Source: Bacteroidales bacterium (GTDB lineage Bacteria; Bacteroidota; Bacteroidia; Bacteroidales; F082). From it: DNA of 49,674 nucleotides. Made by a program: the position numbers and the translations under genes. The notes below the pieces were generated by a model that saw nothing but the letters and a program-made list of their open reading frames with translations, was not told the origin of the DNA and made no database searches. Positions 33,295 to 43,900 of the stretch are shown here, piece after piece. The stretch spans positions 1 to 49,674 of the forward strand of contig JANJXG010000018.1 of the NCBI GenBank assembly GCA_024709145.1, written 5' to 3'. Position 1 is the stretch's first letter, and every line of letters starts with the position of its first letter.

Positions 33295-36200
33295 ATGAGA
33301 AAAATCACTTTATTGTTAGTGTTCTTCTTTGCGATTGGCACCTTAGGTGTCTTTGCGCAAACAAGAACCGTGACCGGTAAAGTTACCGGTTCACAAGACG
33401 GGCTTGGTATTCCGGGCGTAACGGTGATGGTAAAAGGAACCACCATTGGTTCTATCACCGATTTCGACGGAAACTATGAAATCACCGTCAGGCCTGAGCA
33501 CCGCACACTGGTGTTTTCATACATTTCGATGAAAACTCAGGAAGTTGCCCTCGGTACTCAGACGAGTATCAACGTAACCCTCGAGCCGGATGTATTCCAG
33601 ATCGATGAAGTCGTTGTTACTGCTATTGGCGTGTCACGCGAAGCCAAGGCTCTTGGCTATTCGGTTCAGTCTGTTGAATCCGATGCTATCGTGCGTTCAG
33701 CCACCACTAACCCGGTGAATGCTTTGAGTGGCAAGGTTGCCGGTGTTCAGATTACAAACTCTTCTGGTGCTGCCGGTGCCTCAAGCTACATGACCATCCG
33801 CGGTACAGCTTCCATTACCGGTAACAACCAGCCACTTTTTGTAATCGACGGTGTGCCGATCGACAACTCCCAACTTACATCAGGTAATCCCGACAACGGA
33901 TCGAACAACCTGCTGAGTGGTGTGGCACTGTCAAACCGTGTTGTTGACATCAACCCGGAAGACATCGAAAGTGTAAACATCCTCAAAGGTGGTGCTGCCA
34001 CTGCCTTGTATGGTCTGCGCGCTGCCAACGGCGTTGTGTTGATCACAACCAAAAAAGGTTCAAAGCCGGGAGCCGGACGCAAAACCAGCGTTGCTTTTAA
34101 CTCATCAATAACCATTGATCAGGTTTCTCAAACTCCCGGAATGCAGAAATTGTATTCACAAGGTTTGACCAACGCCGAGGGTGTGCCGAACTATAGCCCA
34201 ACAACCACGGCAAACTGGGGTCCAAAACTGAGCGACCTGCGTTTCGACGGTGCAACCGACAACCCATACTACCCACAAGGTAATATTGTGGCTGCCAGCG
34301 CTGCTCCTGCAGGTGCCAAGGAAGTAACTGCCAACGACAACATTGGTAATTTCTTCCAAACCGGAATCTCCTACAACAATTCACTTTCATTGTCAGGTGG
34401 TAATCAGAACACGACCTATTATTTAAGTGTTGCCAACTCCAACAACAAAGGTATCGTTCCGAACAATACATTCGACAGAACAAACATTACCTTGAGTGGT
34501 GAAACAAAATTCTCAGAAAAATTCTCCTCTGAAGCCCGCATCGCCTATACCAAATCAGGTGGATTGAGGATTCAGCAAGGTTCAAACACTTCGGGTGTGA
34601 TGCTCGCTTTAATGCGTATGCCCAATAACTTTGATATCACTGGTGGCTCTGATGATCCTGCCAATGACAAAGCTTCATATATGTTGGCCGATGGCCGTCA
34701 GCGCAATGCCTACCGTGGCGGTGGTTATGACAACCCATTCTGGACTGTCAATATGAACCAGTTTACCGACGATGTAAACCGTCTGACAGGTCATGCTGCT
34801 TTGAATTTCTATGCAACTGAATGGATGACCTTTACCTATCGTATTGGTACTGACTGGTATAGCGACAGAAGAAAACAGTTCTTTGCCCGTTTCTCCAGAA
34901 CAGCTCCAAATGGCCGTGTTTATGAGGAACAGTTCTTTGTGAGAGACCTGAACAGCGATCTTATGATGAACATTAACAAAAAGATCAACGAAGATTTCAC
35001 TGTAACTGCTTTGGTTGGTCAGAATATGTTCCAGACCCAATATCAGAGCCTGTTTGTACAAGGTGACAACCTCACAGTACCTGAGTTTTATCACATTTCC
35101 AATGCGGCATCAATTACTGCCCGTGAAACCAAGGATTCTAAACGAACGGCTGCTTTGTATGCTGACCTCGGCATGTCATTCAGAAATATGGTTTATGTGA
35201 ATGTTACAGGCCGCAATGAGTGGTCAACAACACTGCCTGAAGATGAAAACTCTTTCTTCTTCCCTGCATTTAACGGATCATTTGTGTTTACGGAACTTCC
35301 CGGCCTGAAGGATAACAAAATCCTTCCATTTGGTAAATTCAGGGTATCTTATGCCAAGATTGCCAATGACGCCTTTACTTATGGTACTTTGCCAACTTTC
35401 CTGCAATCAGCAACTGCAGATGGCTGGACTGACGGTGTCAGCTTCCCAGGTTGGGGTGTAGCCGGTTTCCAGTTATCGACAACACTTCCAAACAATGCGC
35501 TTAAACCCGAAACACTCAAATCGTTTGAGATTGGATTTGACCTGCGTTTCCTGAGCAACCGTTTGGGTCTTGACTTTACCTATTATGACAACAAGAATGA
35601 GGACCTTATTCTTTCGGTGCCTATCGCTAAATCATCAGGTTACTATGCAGCCAATATGAATGCTGCTTCGATGGTAAACAAAGGTATTGAGTTGACTTTG
35701 AATGCTATTCCTGTTCAGACCAAGAAATTCACCTGGAATCTGGATGTGAATTTCACCAAGAATACCAATGAGGTTCTCGAACTTGCTGAAGGTGTTGAGA
35801 ACGTATTCCTTGCCGGTTTCGTTGGAAGCCAGACAAGAGCCGTTGTTGGTGAATCTTACGGAAGTATCTTTGGAAACGATTGGCTCAGAGACGACAATGG
35901 CAACATTTTGATCGTGGACGATCCGAATGCATGGAACTATGGATATCCTGAAAGCGACCCGGATGAGACCAATCTTGGCAATGTAATGCCAAACTGGACA
36001 ATGGGTATCAACAATAGCCTCACTTATGGTGATTTCGCACTCAGCTTCCTTTTCGATATTAAAAACGGCGGTGTTATGTGGAATGGTACCAAAGGTGCAA
36101 TGTATTATTTCGGAACACATGAAGACACTGAATCAAGGGGCGATGGCGCAACCTATGTATTCGACGGCGTGAAAATGTCGGATGGTTCACCCAACAACAT

Positions 36201-36525
36201 TCAGGTTGCCAAGGATGTGAACTGGTATTTCAATGGCGAAGGTAGCGGATTTACCGGACCAGCCGGACAGTTTGTTGAAGAAACCGATTGGGTACGTCTG
36301 CGTGAATTGACACTTTCATACCGTGTTGACCCCAACGTTTTGAATAAAACCTTCCTCAACAGTGTTGAAGTATTCTTCACAGGAAGAAACCTTTGGCTGA
36401 GCACACCATATACTGGTGTTGACCCCGAAACCAGCTTGATTGGTGCCGGAAACGGACAAGGTCTGGATTACTTTAATATGCCTGGTACAAAGAGCTTTAC
36501 CTTTGGTTTGCGTTTAACTTTGTAA
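33295..36525 (+). CDS. SusC/RagA-type TonB-dependent outer-membrane transporter, pair A
   Basis: A 1076-residue transporter. Signal peptide ending FAIGTLGVFAQ; a carboxypeptidase-D regulatory-like domain at about 24-105 (GKVTGSQDGLGIPGVTV and the SFS-type end), the TonB box region DEVVVTAIG, a plug domain to about residue 245 with DINPEDIESVNILKGGAATALYG, and a long 22-strand barrel ending KSFTFGLRLTL. SusC-type channels import oligosaccharides or peptides with a lipoprotein lid, here the SusD gene 21 bases downstream. No glycoside hydrolase, peptidase or regulator gene flanks the pair, so the substrate cannot be read from context. Its N-terminus is nearly identical to SusC B. Confidence 0.93.
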   Translation: MRKITLLLVFFFAIGTLGVFAQTRTVTGKVTGSQDGLGIPGVTVMVKGTTIGSITDFDGNYEITVRPEHRTLVFSYISMKTQEVALGTQTSINVTLEPDVFQIDEVVVTAIGVSREAKALGYSVQSVESDAIVRSATTNPVNALSGKVAGVQITNSSGAAGASSYMTIRGTASITGNNQPLFVIDGVPIDNSQLTSGNPDNGSNNLLSGVALSNRVVDINPEDIESVNILKGGAATALYGLRAANGVVLITTKKGSKPGAGRKTSVAFNSSITIDQVSQTPGMQKLYSQGLTNAEGVPNYSPTTTANWGPKLSDLRFDGATDNPYYPQGNIVAASAAPAGAKEVTANDNIGNFFQTGISYNNSLSLSGGNQNTTYYLSVANSNNKGIVPNNTFDRTNITLSGETKFSEKFSSEARIAYTKSGGLRIQQGSNTSGVMLALMRMPNNFDITGGSDDPANDKASYMLADGRQRNAYRGGGYDNPFWTVNMNQFTDDVNRLTGHAALNFYATEWMTFTYRIGTDWYSDRRKQFFARFSRTAPNGRVYEEQFFVRDLNSDLMMNINKKINEDFTVTALVGQNMFQTQYQSLFVQGDNLTVPEFYHISNAASITARETKDSKRTAALYADLGMSFRNMVYVNVTGRNEWSTTLPEDENSFFFPAFNGSFVFTELPGLKDNKILPFGKFRVSYAKIANDAFTYGTLPTFLQSATADGWTDGVSFPGWGVAGFQLSTTLPNNALKPETLKSFEIGFDLRFLSNRLGLDFTYYDNKNEDLILSVPIAKSSGYYAANMNAASMVNKGIELTLNAIPVQTKKFTWNLDVNFTKNTNEVLELAEGVENVFLAGFVGSQTRAVVGESYGSIFGNDWLRDDNGNILIVDDPNAWNYGYPESDPDETNLGNVMPNWTMGINNSLTYGDFALSFLFDIKNGGVMWNGTKGAMYYFGTHEDTESRGDGATYVFDGVKMSDGSPNNIQVAKDVNWYFNGEGSGFTGPAGQFVEETDWVRLRELTLSYRVDPNVLNKTFLNSVEVFFTGRNLWLSTPYTGVDPETSLIGAGNGQGLDYFNMPGTKSFTFGLRLTL

Positions 36526-36546
36526 TCATCTGATAAGTAAAATTAA

Positions 36547-37944
36547 ATGAAAAAAATTAAAACTATGAGACATAATATCATCACAAAAATTGGTCTGTTT
36601 CTGTTACTTGCAGTGATGATTTCAAGCTGCAAGAAATGGATCGATACAGATCTCAATACCAACCCCAACCGCCCGGCCGATGTTTCCATGGCATTGCTTT
36701 TGCCATCGGTGCAGTCTTCATTAGGCTATGTTATTGGTGGTGACCACAGCAGAATGTCGGCAATGTGGATGCAGCACCTTTCAGGTGTTGACCGTCAGTC
36801 GCTGGCTCTTGAGCGTTATTCAGTTCTCGAATCAGATGCCAACAACCTTTGGAATACTTTATACGGTGAAACGCTTAAAAATTTAAGTATTTTGGAAGCT
36901 AAAGCCATCGAACAGTCTTCTCCACATTTCGAAGGAGTTGCCAAAGTTATGACAGCTGCTACCTTGGGCTACATTACAGATGTGTGGGGTGATGCTCCTT
37001 TTTCAGAAGCTCTTTTGGGTGAAACAGGAAACCTTACTCCTGTATATGATTCTCAGGAGAAACTTTATCAGGCTATCAACACCATGCTCGATGGTGCTAT
37101 TGTAAAATTAGCAGAAACATCTCCGGCCGGAGTCCCGGTACCGGGAACAGCTGATTTGATCTACGGTGGTAGTGCTGCCAAGTGGCTTGCATTGGCCAAA
37201 TCATTGAAAGTGAAATATGCTTTACACCTTTCAAAGAAAAATGGCCTGGGTCCGGTTCGTGACCTCATCAACGGTGGTGGTTTGATTGCCGACAATGATG
37301 GTGATTTCCAGTTTAATTTTGGCGCATCTGCCAATGAAAACAATCCTAGATTCCAGTTCGACAACCAACGTGGCGATATTCGCGTAGGTGCAAAAATCGT
37401 TGACCTGATGAATGCAAGCGGTGACCCAAGAAGGGCCGTGTATTTCGATAAGAAAGATGCTGCTGATTACACCGGCAGCACACCGGGTGGTGCTGTTTTA
37501 ACTGCTGCATGGGCCGGACCGGGCTATGCAGGAAGTGGTGCTCCTGTTTTCCTTTTCAACTATTTCGAGTTGAAATTTATCGAAGCTGAAGCTTTCTTTG
37601 GTTCTGACAACGCCCGTGCTGCTGCTGCTTATAATGCCGGTGTTATTGCTTCTTTGGCAAAACATGGTGTTAGTGATGCCGCCTGGGAAGCTGCCAATGC
37701 AGCTGAAACGGCCAGCTCTATCACACTTGAGAAAATCATGACCGGCAAGTATGTGGCAATGTTTATGAGTTCAGAAACATGGGTTGACTGGAGAAGAACC
37801 GGTTTGCCAACACTTGCTCTTCCTGCTTCTAACGTAAGTGTTACACCTCGCAGGTTCCTTTATCCTACAGATGAACGTTTGTACAACGGTGGCAATATGC
37901 CGGCCGGAGTTCTCTCAACTGATAAAGTATGGTGGGATAATTAA
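36547..37944 (+). CDS. SusD/RagB-type substrate-binding lipoprotein, pair A
   Basis: A 465-residue surface lipoprotein that forms the lid of SusC A. The signal has the lipobox MISSC with Cys28 (or Cys22 if translation starts at the ATG at 36565), then KKWIDTDLNTNPNRP, the typical SusD-like_2 (PF12771-like) entry. TPR-like helices follow; PVPGTADLIYGGSAAKWLALA and LKIKYALHLSK-like segments match the family. The C-terminus PRRFLYPTDERLYN is typical. Pairs with the transporter upstream. Confidence 0.9.
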   Translation: MKKIKTMRHNIITKIGLFLLLAVMISSCKKWIDTDLNTNPNRPADVSMALLLPSVQSSLGYVIGGDHSRMSAMWMQHLSGVDRQSLALERYSVLESDANNLWNTLYGETLKNLSILEAKAIEQSSPHFEGVAKVMTAATLGYITDVWGDAPFSEALLGETGNLTPVYDSQEKLYQAINTMLDGAIVKLAETSPAGVPVPGTADLIYGGSAAKWLALAKSLKVKYALHLSKKNGLGPVRDLINGGGLIADNDGDFQFNFGASANENNPRFQFDNQRGDIRVGAKIVDLMNASGDPRRAVYFDKKDAADYTGSTPGGAVLTAAWAGPGYAGSGAPVFLFNYFELKFIEAEAFFGSDNARAAAAYNAGVIASLAKHGVSDAAWEAANAAETASSITLEKIMTGKYVAMFMSSETWVDWRRTGLPTLALPASNVSVTPRRFLYPTDERLYNGGNMPAGVLSTDKVWWDN

Positions 37945-37960
37945 TCTCCTCCTGAATAAA

Positions 37961-37996
37961 AAAAGGGAGCTGCTATTTGGCAGCTCCCTTTTTTTA
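37961..37996. terminator. Terminator between SusD A and AOR
   Basis: Stem GGGAGCTGC (37965-37973), six-base loop, GCAGCTCCC (37980-37988), preceded by A and followed by T runs, so it works on both strands. The AOR stop codon is within it on the minus strand. Confidence 0.9.
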
Positions 37997-39796
37997 TTGC
38001 AAAAATGCAAGTTCGAGTCTTTGAAGTGTTTCCGGTTCAGGAATCCCTGATTGCAGGTTCCAGCCCCTTCGGGTATAATAATCATCCATCATTTTATCGA
38101 AATCAACCTTTTCGAGTTTGACACCCTTTTGCGGTCCGATTGTATAGGCATCCTTGAAAAACCGTTCCGGCAAAACATCATCCATACGTGTGAAGCCTTC
38201 ACGGCAGTTGAGTGCCCTTTCAAGGTTAAACATCCTTTCGCCTGTTTGCTGAAAGGCTTCTTCTGTCAGATCGATTCCGGTGAGGGCTTGTATGAAATGC
38301 CGGAAATGTACTTCATCTTTGTACCAGGCAGACGCGAAACTGCACATGCCCATGGAGTCGCGTAGAACCGAAAGATTCTGTCCGCTGATTTCGCCACCCG
38401 TCATATGGCAAGCTCCCCTGTTGGCAGTTGTATACGAAATTCCAAATCCTTTGGCATATCCTTGCACATTCCAGGCTGCAAGCTCATGACCTTTCACATG
38501 AATCGCAAAATCGGATGACCCTTTTCCAATGACCGAGGCCAGGTGTTTTACACCTCTTGAAGCTTCTTTGCCAATGCCAACATTTTTCCCGATCTGATGG
38601 ATTAACTGTATGGAAGCGTCAACATTACCCCAGGTAAGGTCGATACCGTCAAGAAATGATTTGTCAATCAGTTTTTTATCATAACACTCCATGAGAAAGC
38701 CGATCACATTGCCCAGTGTAATAATATCGATGCCGTAATCGTCAGCAATCTCAATCATGGTGTGCAATCCGTTAAGATCGTTTACCAGCAAATTGGCGCC
38801 CAGCATTGTGCCTGTTTCATACTCTATGCCTTCATTCACCAGACCACCATAGGCACCTTTGGCAAAACCACTTTTTTTGCACGAAAGCTGACAAGAATAA
38901 CAAGCCATATCCCGTTTCCATACTTGTTGCCTCGCGGCGTGCACATTGATTTTTTCTATCTCGCTGAAAGTACCTTCACTGTAGTTTTTCACAGCCTGAC
39001 TTCCCCTGTCTGACGAAAATTGCAGTGCATTGGCCGTTCCGCCATAGCGCCAGTCAGTCTTTGACTGGCTGTCGGCAGCGAATGAAAGCCTGACTTGTTT
39101 TAGCAATTCTACATATTGCTTATGGTCGTATACCTCCGGCATTTGCGTCCCGCGAACCACAATTGCCTTTAGTTTTTTTGTACCCATCACGTATCCGGTA
39201 CCGCCTCTGCCGGCCGCCCGTGCTCCTGTGTTGATGACACTTGAATAAAGTACACCATTCACAGCTCCTGACCCGATGTAGGCTGTCTCAAAACGACGAT
39301 CACCTACCTCACTGATGATTGCTGTCTCAAACTGGTTTGTACCCATTGTCCAGAACTGTGAAGCATCCCGTATTTCAACCACTTCATCCTCGATGTATAG
39401 ATAAACCGGCACTGTTGATCTTCCAATTATGACGATCCCGTCATAGCCCGCAAATTTAATTTCAGGTCCGATAAATCCACCCATATTACTGTAACTAACC
39501 GTAGAGGCATGCTGGTGCGTTGATTTTAACGGACTGGTCATGGGTGATTTGGTTACCATACAGGTTCGGGATGAATTTGGAATAGGAAAACCGCAAAACA
39601 GTCCTGGCATAAACATCAATGGGTTTTCATCCGATGCCGGATCAGTACCAGGTTTTTTTAGATAGTCTGATAAAAGCTTCATACCCAGAGCTCTTCCGCC
39701 CAGAAATAAACGGTAATCATCCTCCTTAATCTTAACTTTGCTGATGCTGCGGGTTGTAAGATTTACCTCTAACACGATACCATTGACACCTTTCAT
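37994..39796 (-). CDS. Aldehyde:ferredoxin oxidoreductase family protein (tungstopterin)
   Basis: A 600-residue AOR-family enzyme, which oxidises aldehydes to acids, passing electrons to ferredoxin; the family uses a tungsten bis-pterin and one [4Fe-4S] cluster. Visible: the N-terminal GGRALGMKLL, SHQHASTVSYSNMGG, GRGGTGYVMGTKKLKAIVV (pterin binding) and the cluster ligands CYSCQLSC near residues 299-306 with the last Cys in SMGMCSFA near 484. Its start overlaps the stop of the ferredoxin-like gene by four bases (ATGA), so they form one operon and probably one complex. It is the only tungsten-enzyme gene here; cofactor genes are not nearby. Physiological aldehyde unknown. Confidence 0.9.
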   Translation of the reverse strand: MKGVNGIVLEVNLTTRSISKVKIKEDDYRLFLGGRALGMKLLSDYLKKPGTDPASDENPLMFMPGLFCGFPIPNSSRTCMVTKSPMTSPLKSTHQHASTVSYSNMGGFIGPEIKFAGYDGIVIIGRSTVPVYLYIEDEVVEIRDASQFWTMGTNQFETAIISEVGDRRFETAYIGSGAVNGVLYSSVINTGARAAGRGGTGYVMGTKKLKAIVVRGTQMPEVYDHKQYVELLKQVRLSFAADSQSKTDWRYGGTANALQFSSDRGSQAVKNYSEGTFSEIEKINVHAARQQVWKRDMACYSCQLSCKKSGFAKGAYGGLVNEGIEYETGTMLGANLLVNDLNGLHTMIEIADDYGIDIITLGNVIGFLMECYDKKLIDKSFLDGIDLTWGNVDASIQLIHQIGKNVGIGKEASRGVKHLASVIGKGSSDFAIHVKGHELAAWNVQGYAKGFGISYTTANRGACHMTGGEISGQNLSVLRDSMGMCSFASAWYKDEVHFRHFIQALTGIDLTEEAFQQTGERMFNLERALNCREGFTRMDDVLPERFFKDAYTIGPQKGVKLEKVDFDKMMDDYYTRRGWNLQSGIPEPETLQRLELAFLQ

Positions 39797-40455
39797 TGTT
39801 TTTGAATATTTAGTTCATAAAAATTTCCCTGCATCTCAATTGCAATGGCATCAGGGTGCATTTCCCTAAATGGCATGTCCGGCGTGATTTCGAGAAACGA
39901 AAGTGCCTGATAAGGACACCATTGCACACATTGCGGGTCACCATGGCATAAAGTACACATGCCTGTGGGGCTTCCTTCGTCATCCGGAAAAATCACCTGC
40001 CCTCTCTCTGTTTTGCAGGCATCGCTGCAGGATTGACATCCAATGCACCGGTTTAGATCACATTTTATTGTTTGGAGTGCTGCATCTCTGTATAAAGCCT
40101 TATGACCGGAGACAGGGTCAGGTTTTACGGGACAGGCTGCCACGCAGGGCGCATCGGCACAAAGGAAACAGGTGACAGGGATGTCGGCCGGCGGATGATA
40201 GCGCCAGACTTTTATATTGGATAAAGCTGGATTTCCCTGGCCATGAAACAGTTGTCCTTCGATGTCAATTTTATGATTTGATGCTGAGCACACAGCTTCG
40301 CAGGTGCGGCATCCGGTGCAAAGGGCATAATCAACCACAATGGCTTTGGTGCCGGAAATGGCTGTGAAAAAATGTGTTGCTCCGCCGGTTACCGATAGGA
40401 ATGCAGTGCTTCCGGCTGCAAGTCCCAGGTGCTGAAGAAATGATTTACGATTCAT
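39793..40455 (-). CDS. Ferredoxin-like electron-transfer subunit with four [4Fe-4S] motifs and a Tat-like signal
   Basis: A 220-residue DmsB/HybA-type iron-sulfur protein. N-terminal signal MNRKSFLQHLGLAAGSTAF has the Tat pattern but with Arg-Lys where Arg-Arg is usual. Four cysteine motifs follow: CTGCRTCEAVC, CFLCADAPCVAAC, CIGCQSCSDAC and CTLCHGDPQCVQWC, each able to bind a [4Fe-4S] cluster. It heads the operon with AOR and overlaps it by four bases. The natural reading is the electron acceptor of the AOR, but AOR itself has no signal peptide, so a periplasmic complex would require co-export; if the signal is not cleaved or used, both would be cytoplasmic. Confidence 0.85.
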   Translation of the reverse strand: MNRKSFLQHLGLAAGSTAFLSVTGGATHFFTAISGTKAIVVDYALCTGCRTCEAVCSASNHKIDIEGQLFHGQGNPALSNIKVWRYHPPADIPVTCFLCADAPCVAACPVKPDPVSGHKALYRDAALQTIKCDLNRCIGCQSCSDACKTERGQVIFPDDEGSPTGMCTLCHGDPQCVQWCPYQALSFLEITPDMPFREMHPDAIAIEMQGNFYELNIQKQ

Positions 40456-40478
40456 AGTGGAAAATTTGAATACCGAAC

Positions 40479-40486
40479 CAAAGATA
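40479..40486 (-). promoter_or_regulatory. -7 promoter box for the ferredoxin-AOR operon
   Basis: Minus strand TATCTTTG, an exact TAnnTTTG match, 23 bases before the ATG at 40455. Confidence 0.5.
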
Positions 40487-40796
40487 TTCTATCAGCAATT
40501 GAGATGAAAGCAACAGGGACAATACAGAATGTTTCTAAATTAGCATAAGCCGGAAAATGACAGAAAGACAAGAAAAATCGCTCAATTTTCATGAATATGG
40601 GACTGTTAAACGAGTTTATAAGTTCGCTAATGCTTCCAAATTCAGTTGAATTGAAGGTTAAAATAGGATTATTTAAGTCTTAATTCAAAAAGTTGCGGGA
40701 TTAATGAAGAGAAGAAGGAATAATTAAAAACTATGTAAAACAAAGACTTACAAAGATCAATATTCCTGATGATGATTTTTTTTTCTGAAAGCCGCA

Positions 40797-40820
40797 AAAT
40801 ATCTAGACAAATAGATATTT
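40797..40820. promoter_or_regulatory. Nine-base perfect dyad upstream of SusC B
   Basis: AAATATCTA (40797-40805), six-base spacer, TAGATATTT (40812-40820). Perfect symmetry in an intergenic region ahead of a regulated uptake gene suggests a protein-binding operator. Confidence 0.4.
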
Positions 40821-40851
40821 CTTAAGATTAAAATTTTAACATTGCGAGCTG

Positions 40852-40882
40852 TTTTGCATAAAAAAAATTAAAAAATGCAAAA
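40852..40882. promoter_or_regulatory. Eight-base inverted repeat just before the SusC B leader
   Basis: TTTTGCAT (40852-40859) and ATGCAAAA (40875-40882) with a 15-base A/T-rich spacer. No intrinsic terminator follows it. Possible operator or 5' untranslated hairpin. Confidence 0.35.
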
Positions 40883-40921
40883 AATGTTTAATTCATTAAT
40901 CACTAACCAAAATTCTTACGT
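40882..40921 (+). promoter_or_regulatory. Conserved leader before SusC B
   Basis: Shares AAATGTTTAAT, TCACTAACC and AAATTCTT with the leader of SusC A (33258-33294). Confidence 0.45.
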
Positions 40922-43900
40922 ATGAGAAAAATTACGATGATGCTGGTTTTGGTACTGAGTGTGGTGGCTGTGAGCGTTTTCGCGCAAACCAAAGCCATTA
41001 CCGGTAAAGTAACCAGCTCACAGGATGGCCTTGGAATTCCAGGTGTGACTATCCAGATCAAGGGGACGACAATCGGTGCGATCACCGATATTGATGGAAA
41101 TTATTCCATCAATGTTTCTCCATCTCACAAAACACTGGTGTTTTCATATGTTTCGATGAAAACAACCGAAGTAAGCATCGGTACCCAGTCTACTATCAAC
41201 GTTGTTCTGGAACCCGATGTGGTTCAGATTGATGAGGTGGTTGTAACTGCTTTGGGTATTTCCCGCGAGAAGAAATCGCTGGGTTATGCCACACAGGAAG
41301 TCGGTGGTGAAGAGTTGAGCACGGTAAAACGTGACAACTTTATCAATTCACTTTCTGGCCGGGCTGCAGGGGTACAAATCCGCTCGACCAACAACATGGG
41401 TGGTTCATCAAACGTGGTTATTCGTGGTAATTCCTCACTTACCCAGAATAATCAGGCATTGTTTGTTGTTGATGGTGTGCCGATCAGCAATGATAATACC
41501 AATAATGCAGGGCAGATTTCCGGTCGCAATGGTTATGACTATGGAAATGCTGCTTCAGACATCAATCCTGATGACATCGAATCGATGAACATCCTGAAAG
41601 GTGCTGCTGCAACTGCGCTTTATGGTTCACGCGCTGCCAATGGTGTAATCATTATCACCACCAAAAAAGGCAAGAAACAGCTAGGTGGCAAAAAAGCCTT
41701 TGGTGTAACACTCAGTTCGAACATCACAACAGGTTTCCTCGACAAGAGTACTTTCCCGAAATATCAACAAGAGTATGGTGCCGGATATGGAACTTACTAT
41801 TATGGCGATGCACCTTATGGTGGGTTTGAATACTTTTACGATGTTGACGGTGATGGTGTAACTGACTACACTGTTCCAACTTATGAAGACGCTTCTTATG
41901 GTCAGAAATTTGACCCGTCATTCTCTTTGTTTCAATGGGATTCCTATGATCCTGCTTCGCCAAATTATCACAAGAAAACTCCCTGGGTTGCCGGTGCAAA
42001 CGGACCTGATTATTTTTTCCAGAATCCATTAACATTGAATAACAGTGTCGAAGTAACCGGCGGTAGTGATGTTGGAACCTTCAGGTTGTCATATACCAAC
42101 TTTGATCAAAAAGGTCTGATGCCAAACAGTTCACTCAAACGCAACAATTTCCTTTTCAGTGGTTCTTACGACATTGTTAAAAATCTCACTGTAACAGCTT
42201 CAGCCAATTATGTGAAAACAGATGGTTTGGGAAGGAACTCAACAGGTTACAGTGATAACATTGTTTCCTCATTCCGTCAGTGGATGCAAGTCAATGTTGA
42301 TTACAAAATGCAGGAGGAATTGTATGACAAAACAGGCCGCAACATCACATGGAATCCAAAATCACCCGATGATTTATCGCCTGCTTACTGGGATAACCCA
42401 TATTTCTTAAGGTATCAAAACTACGAAACCGACCAAAGAAACCGCATCATCGGTTTCCTTCAGGCTGACTGGAAAATTACCGAGCACTTAAGTTTGATGG
42501 GTCGTGCTGCTGTTGATACCTATGATGAAATTCAGGAAGAGCGCAAAGCCATAGGGTCTGCTTCTGGTGAATTTGGTGTTCAACGTCCTGATGTTACTTC
42601 AGGTTACTCACGTTTCAACAGAGCTTTCATGGAATCAAACATGGACCTCATGTTGAGTTACAAAAACCAGCTGACAGAAGACCTCAGTTTGAATGCATTC
42701 CTTGGAACCAATATTCGCAGAACCCGCATCGACCAGGTATTTGCTTCAACCGACGGTGGTTTGATAGTTCCCGGCCTTTATTCATTGGCCAACAGTGTGA
42801 ACCCTATGCTCAATCCTGAAGAAAGACTTACCGAAATAGGTGTTAACGGTATTTATGCCAGCGCCTCCCTTGGTTATTTAAATACTTTCTTCCTCGATGC
42901 AACGGTTCGCCGCGACCAATCCTCAACACTTCCTGAAGGTGAAAATGCTTATTTCTATCCTTCTGTTTCTGCAAGCTGGATTTTCTCCAATAACCTCGAA
43001 GCAGACTGGCTGCAATTAGGTAAACTGCGTTTGGGTTATGCTCAGGTTGGTAACGATGCCCCATGGGGAAGTATCAAGGATACCTATGCTCAGAACACTA
43101 CTTTTGGTGGAACTGCACTTTTCTCCTTGCCAAGCACCAAAAACAATGCAAACCTTGTTCCTGAAAAAACAGCCTCACTCGAAGCTGGTATTGAGTTGAT
43201 TACACTCAACAAAAGATTAGGTCTAGACCTGTCATTCTACAAGAACAATACCACCAATCAAATTATGCCTGTAACCGTTTCAACAGCTACCGGTTATTCC
43301 TCAACCTTCGTTAATGCAGGTGAAATGCAGAACCAGGGTGCTGAAATCCAGTTGTTTGGAGCGCCGGTTGTAAAGAAGGATTTCCGTTGGGACATCACAT
43401 TGAACTGGGCTAAGAACGTGAATGAAGTTGTATCACTTGCCGGAGATATTAAGAACCTCCAGATCGCAGCACTTCAGGGTGGCGTAACCATCAATGCACG
43501 TGTTGGTGAACCTTACGGCACCATCCAGGGTACTGATTATGTTTACACAAATGGTCAGAAAACAGTTGGTTCGAATGGTTATTACCTCAGAAGCAGCACT
43601 TCAGACAAGGTTTTGGGTAACATCAACCCAGACTGGAACGCAGGTTTAAACAACAAGTTTACCTACAAGAACTGGGCTGCCAGCTTCCTCATCGACTGGC
43701 AACAGGGCGGAAGTGTCTTCTCACTCGACCTTTATTATGGTCTTGGAACAGGTCTCTACGAAGAAACCGTATATATCAACGACCTGGGAAACCCGGTTCG
43801 TAACCTCATCGAAGATGGTGGCGGTTTGATTCTTGAAGGTGTTTTTGAAGACGGCACAGCCAATACCAAACGTGTTGAAGGTGCTGACTACCGTGTATTC

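Larger units (their letters stand above)
40456..40921. other. 466-base intergenic region between the ferredoxin-AOR operon and SusC B
   Basis: A/T-rich divergent spacer without a gene that I can support. It holds a -7 box for the ferredoxin gene (40479-40486, minus), a nine-base dyad (40797-40820), a second eight-base dyad (40852-40882) and the conserved SusC leader (40882-40921). The middle, about 40500-40790, shows no open reading frame, hairpin or repeat of note; a short untranslated RNA cannot be excluded. Confidence 0.5.
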
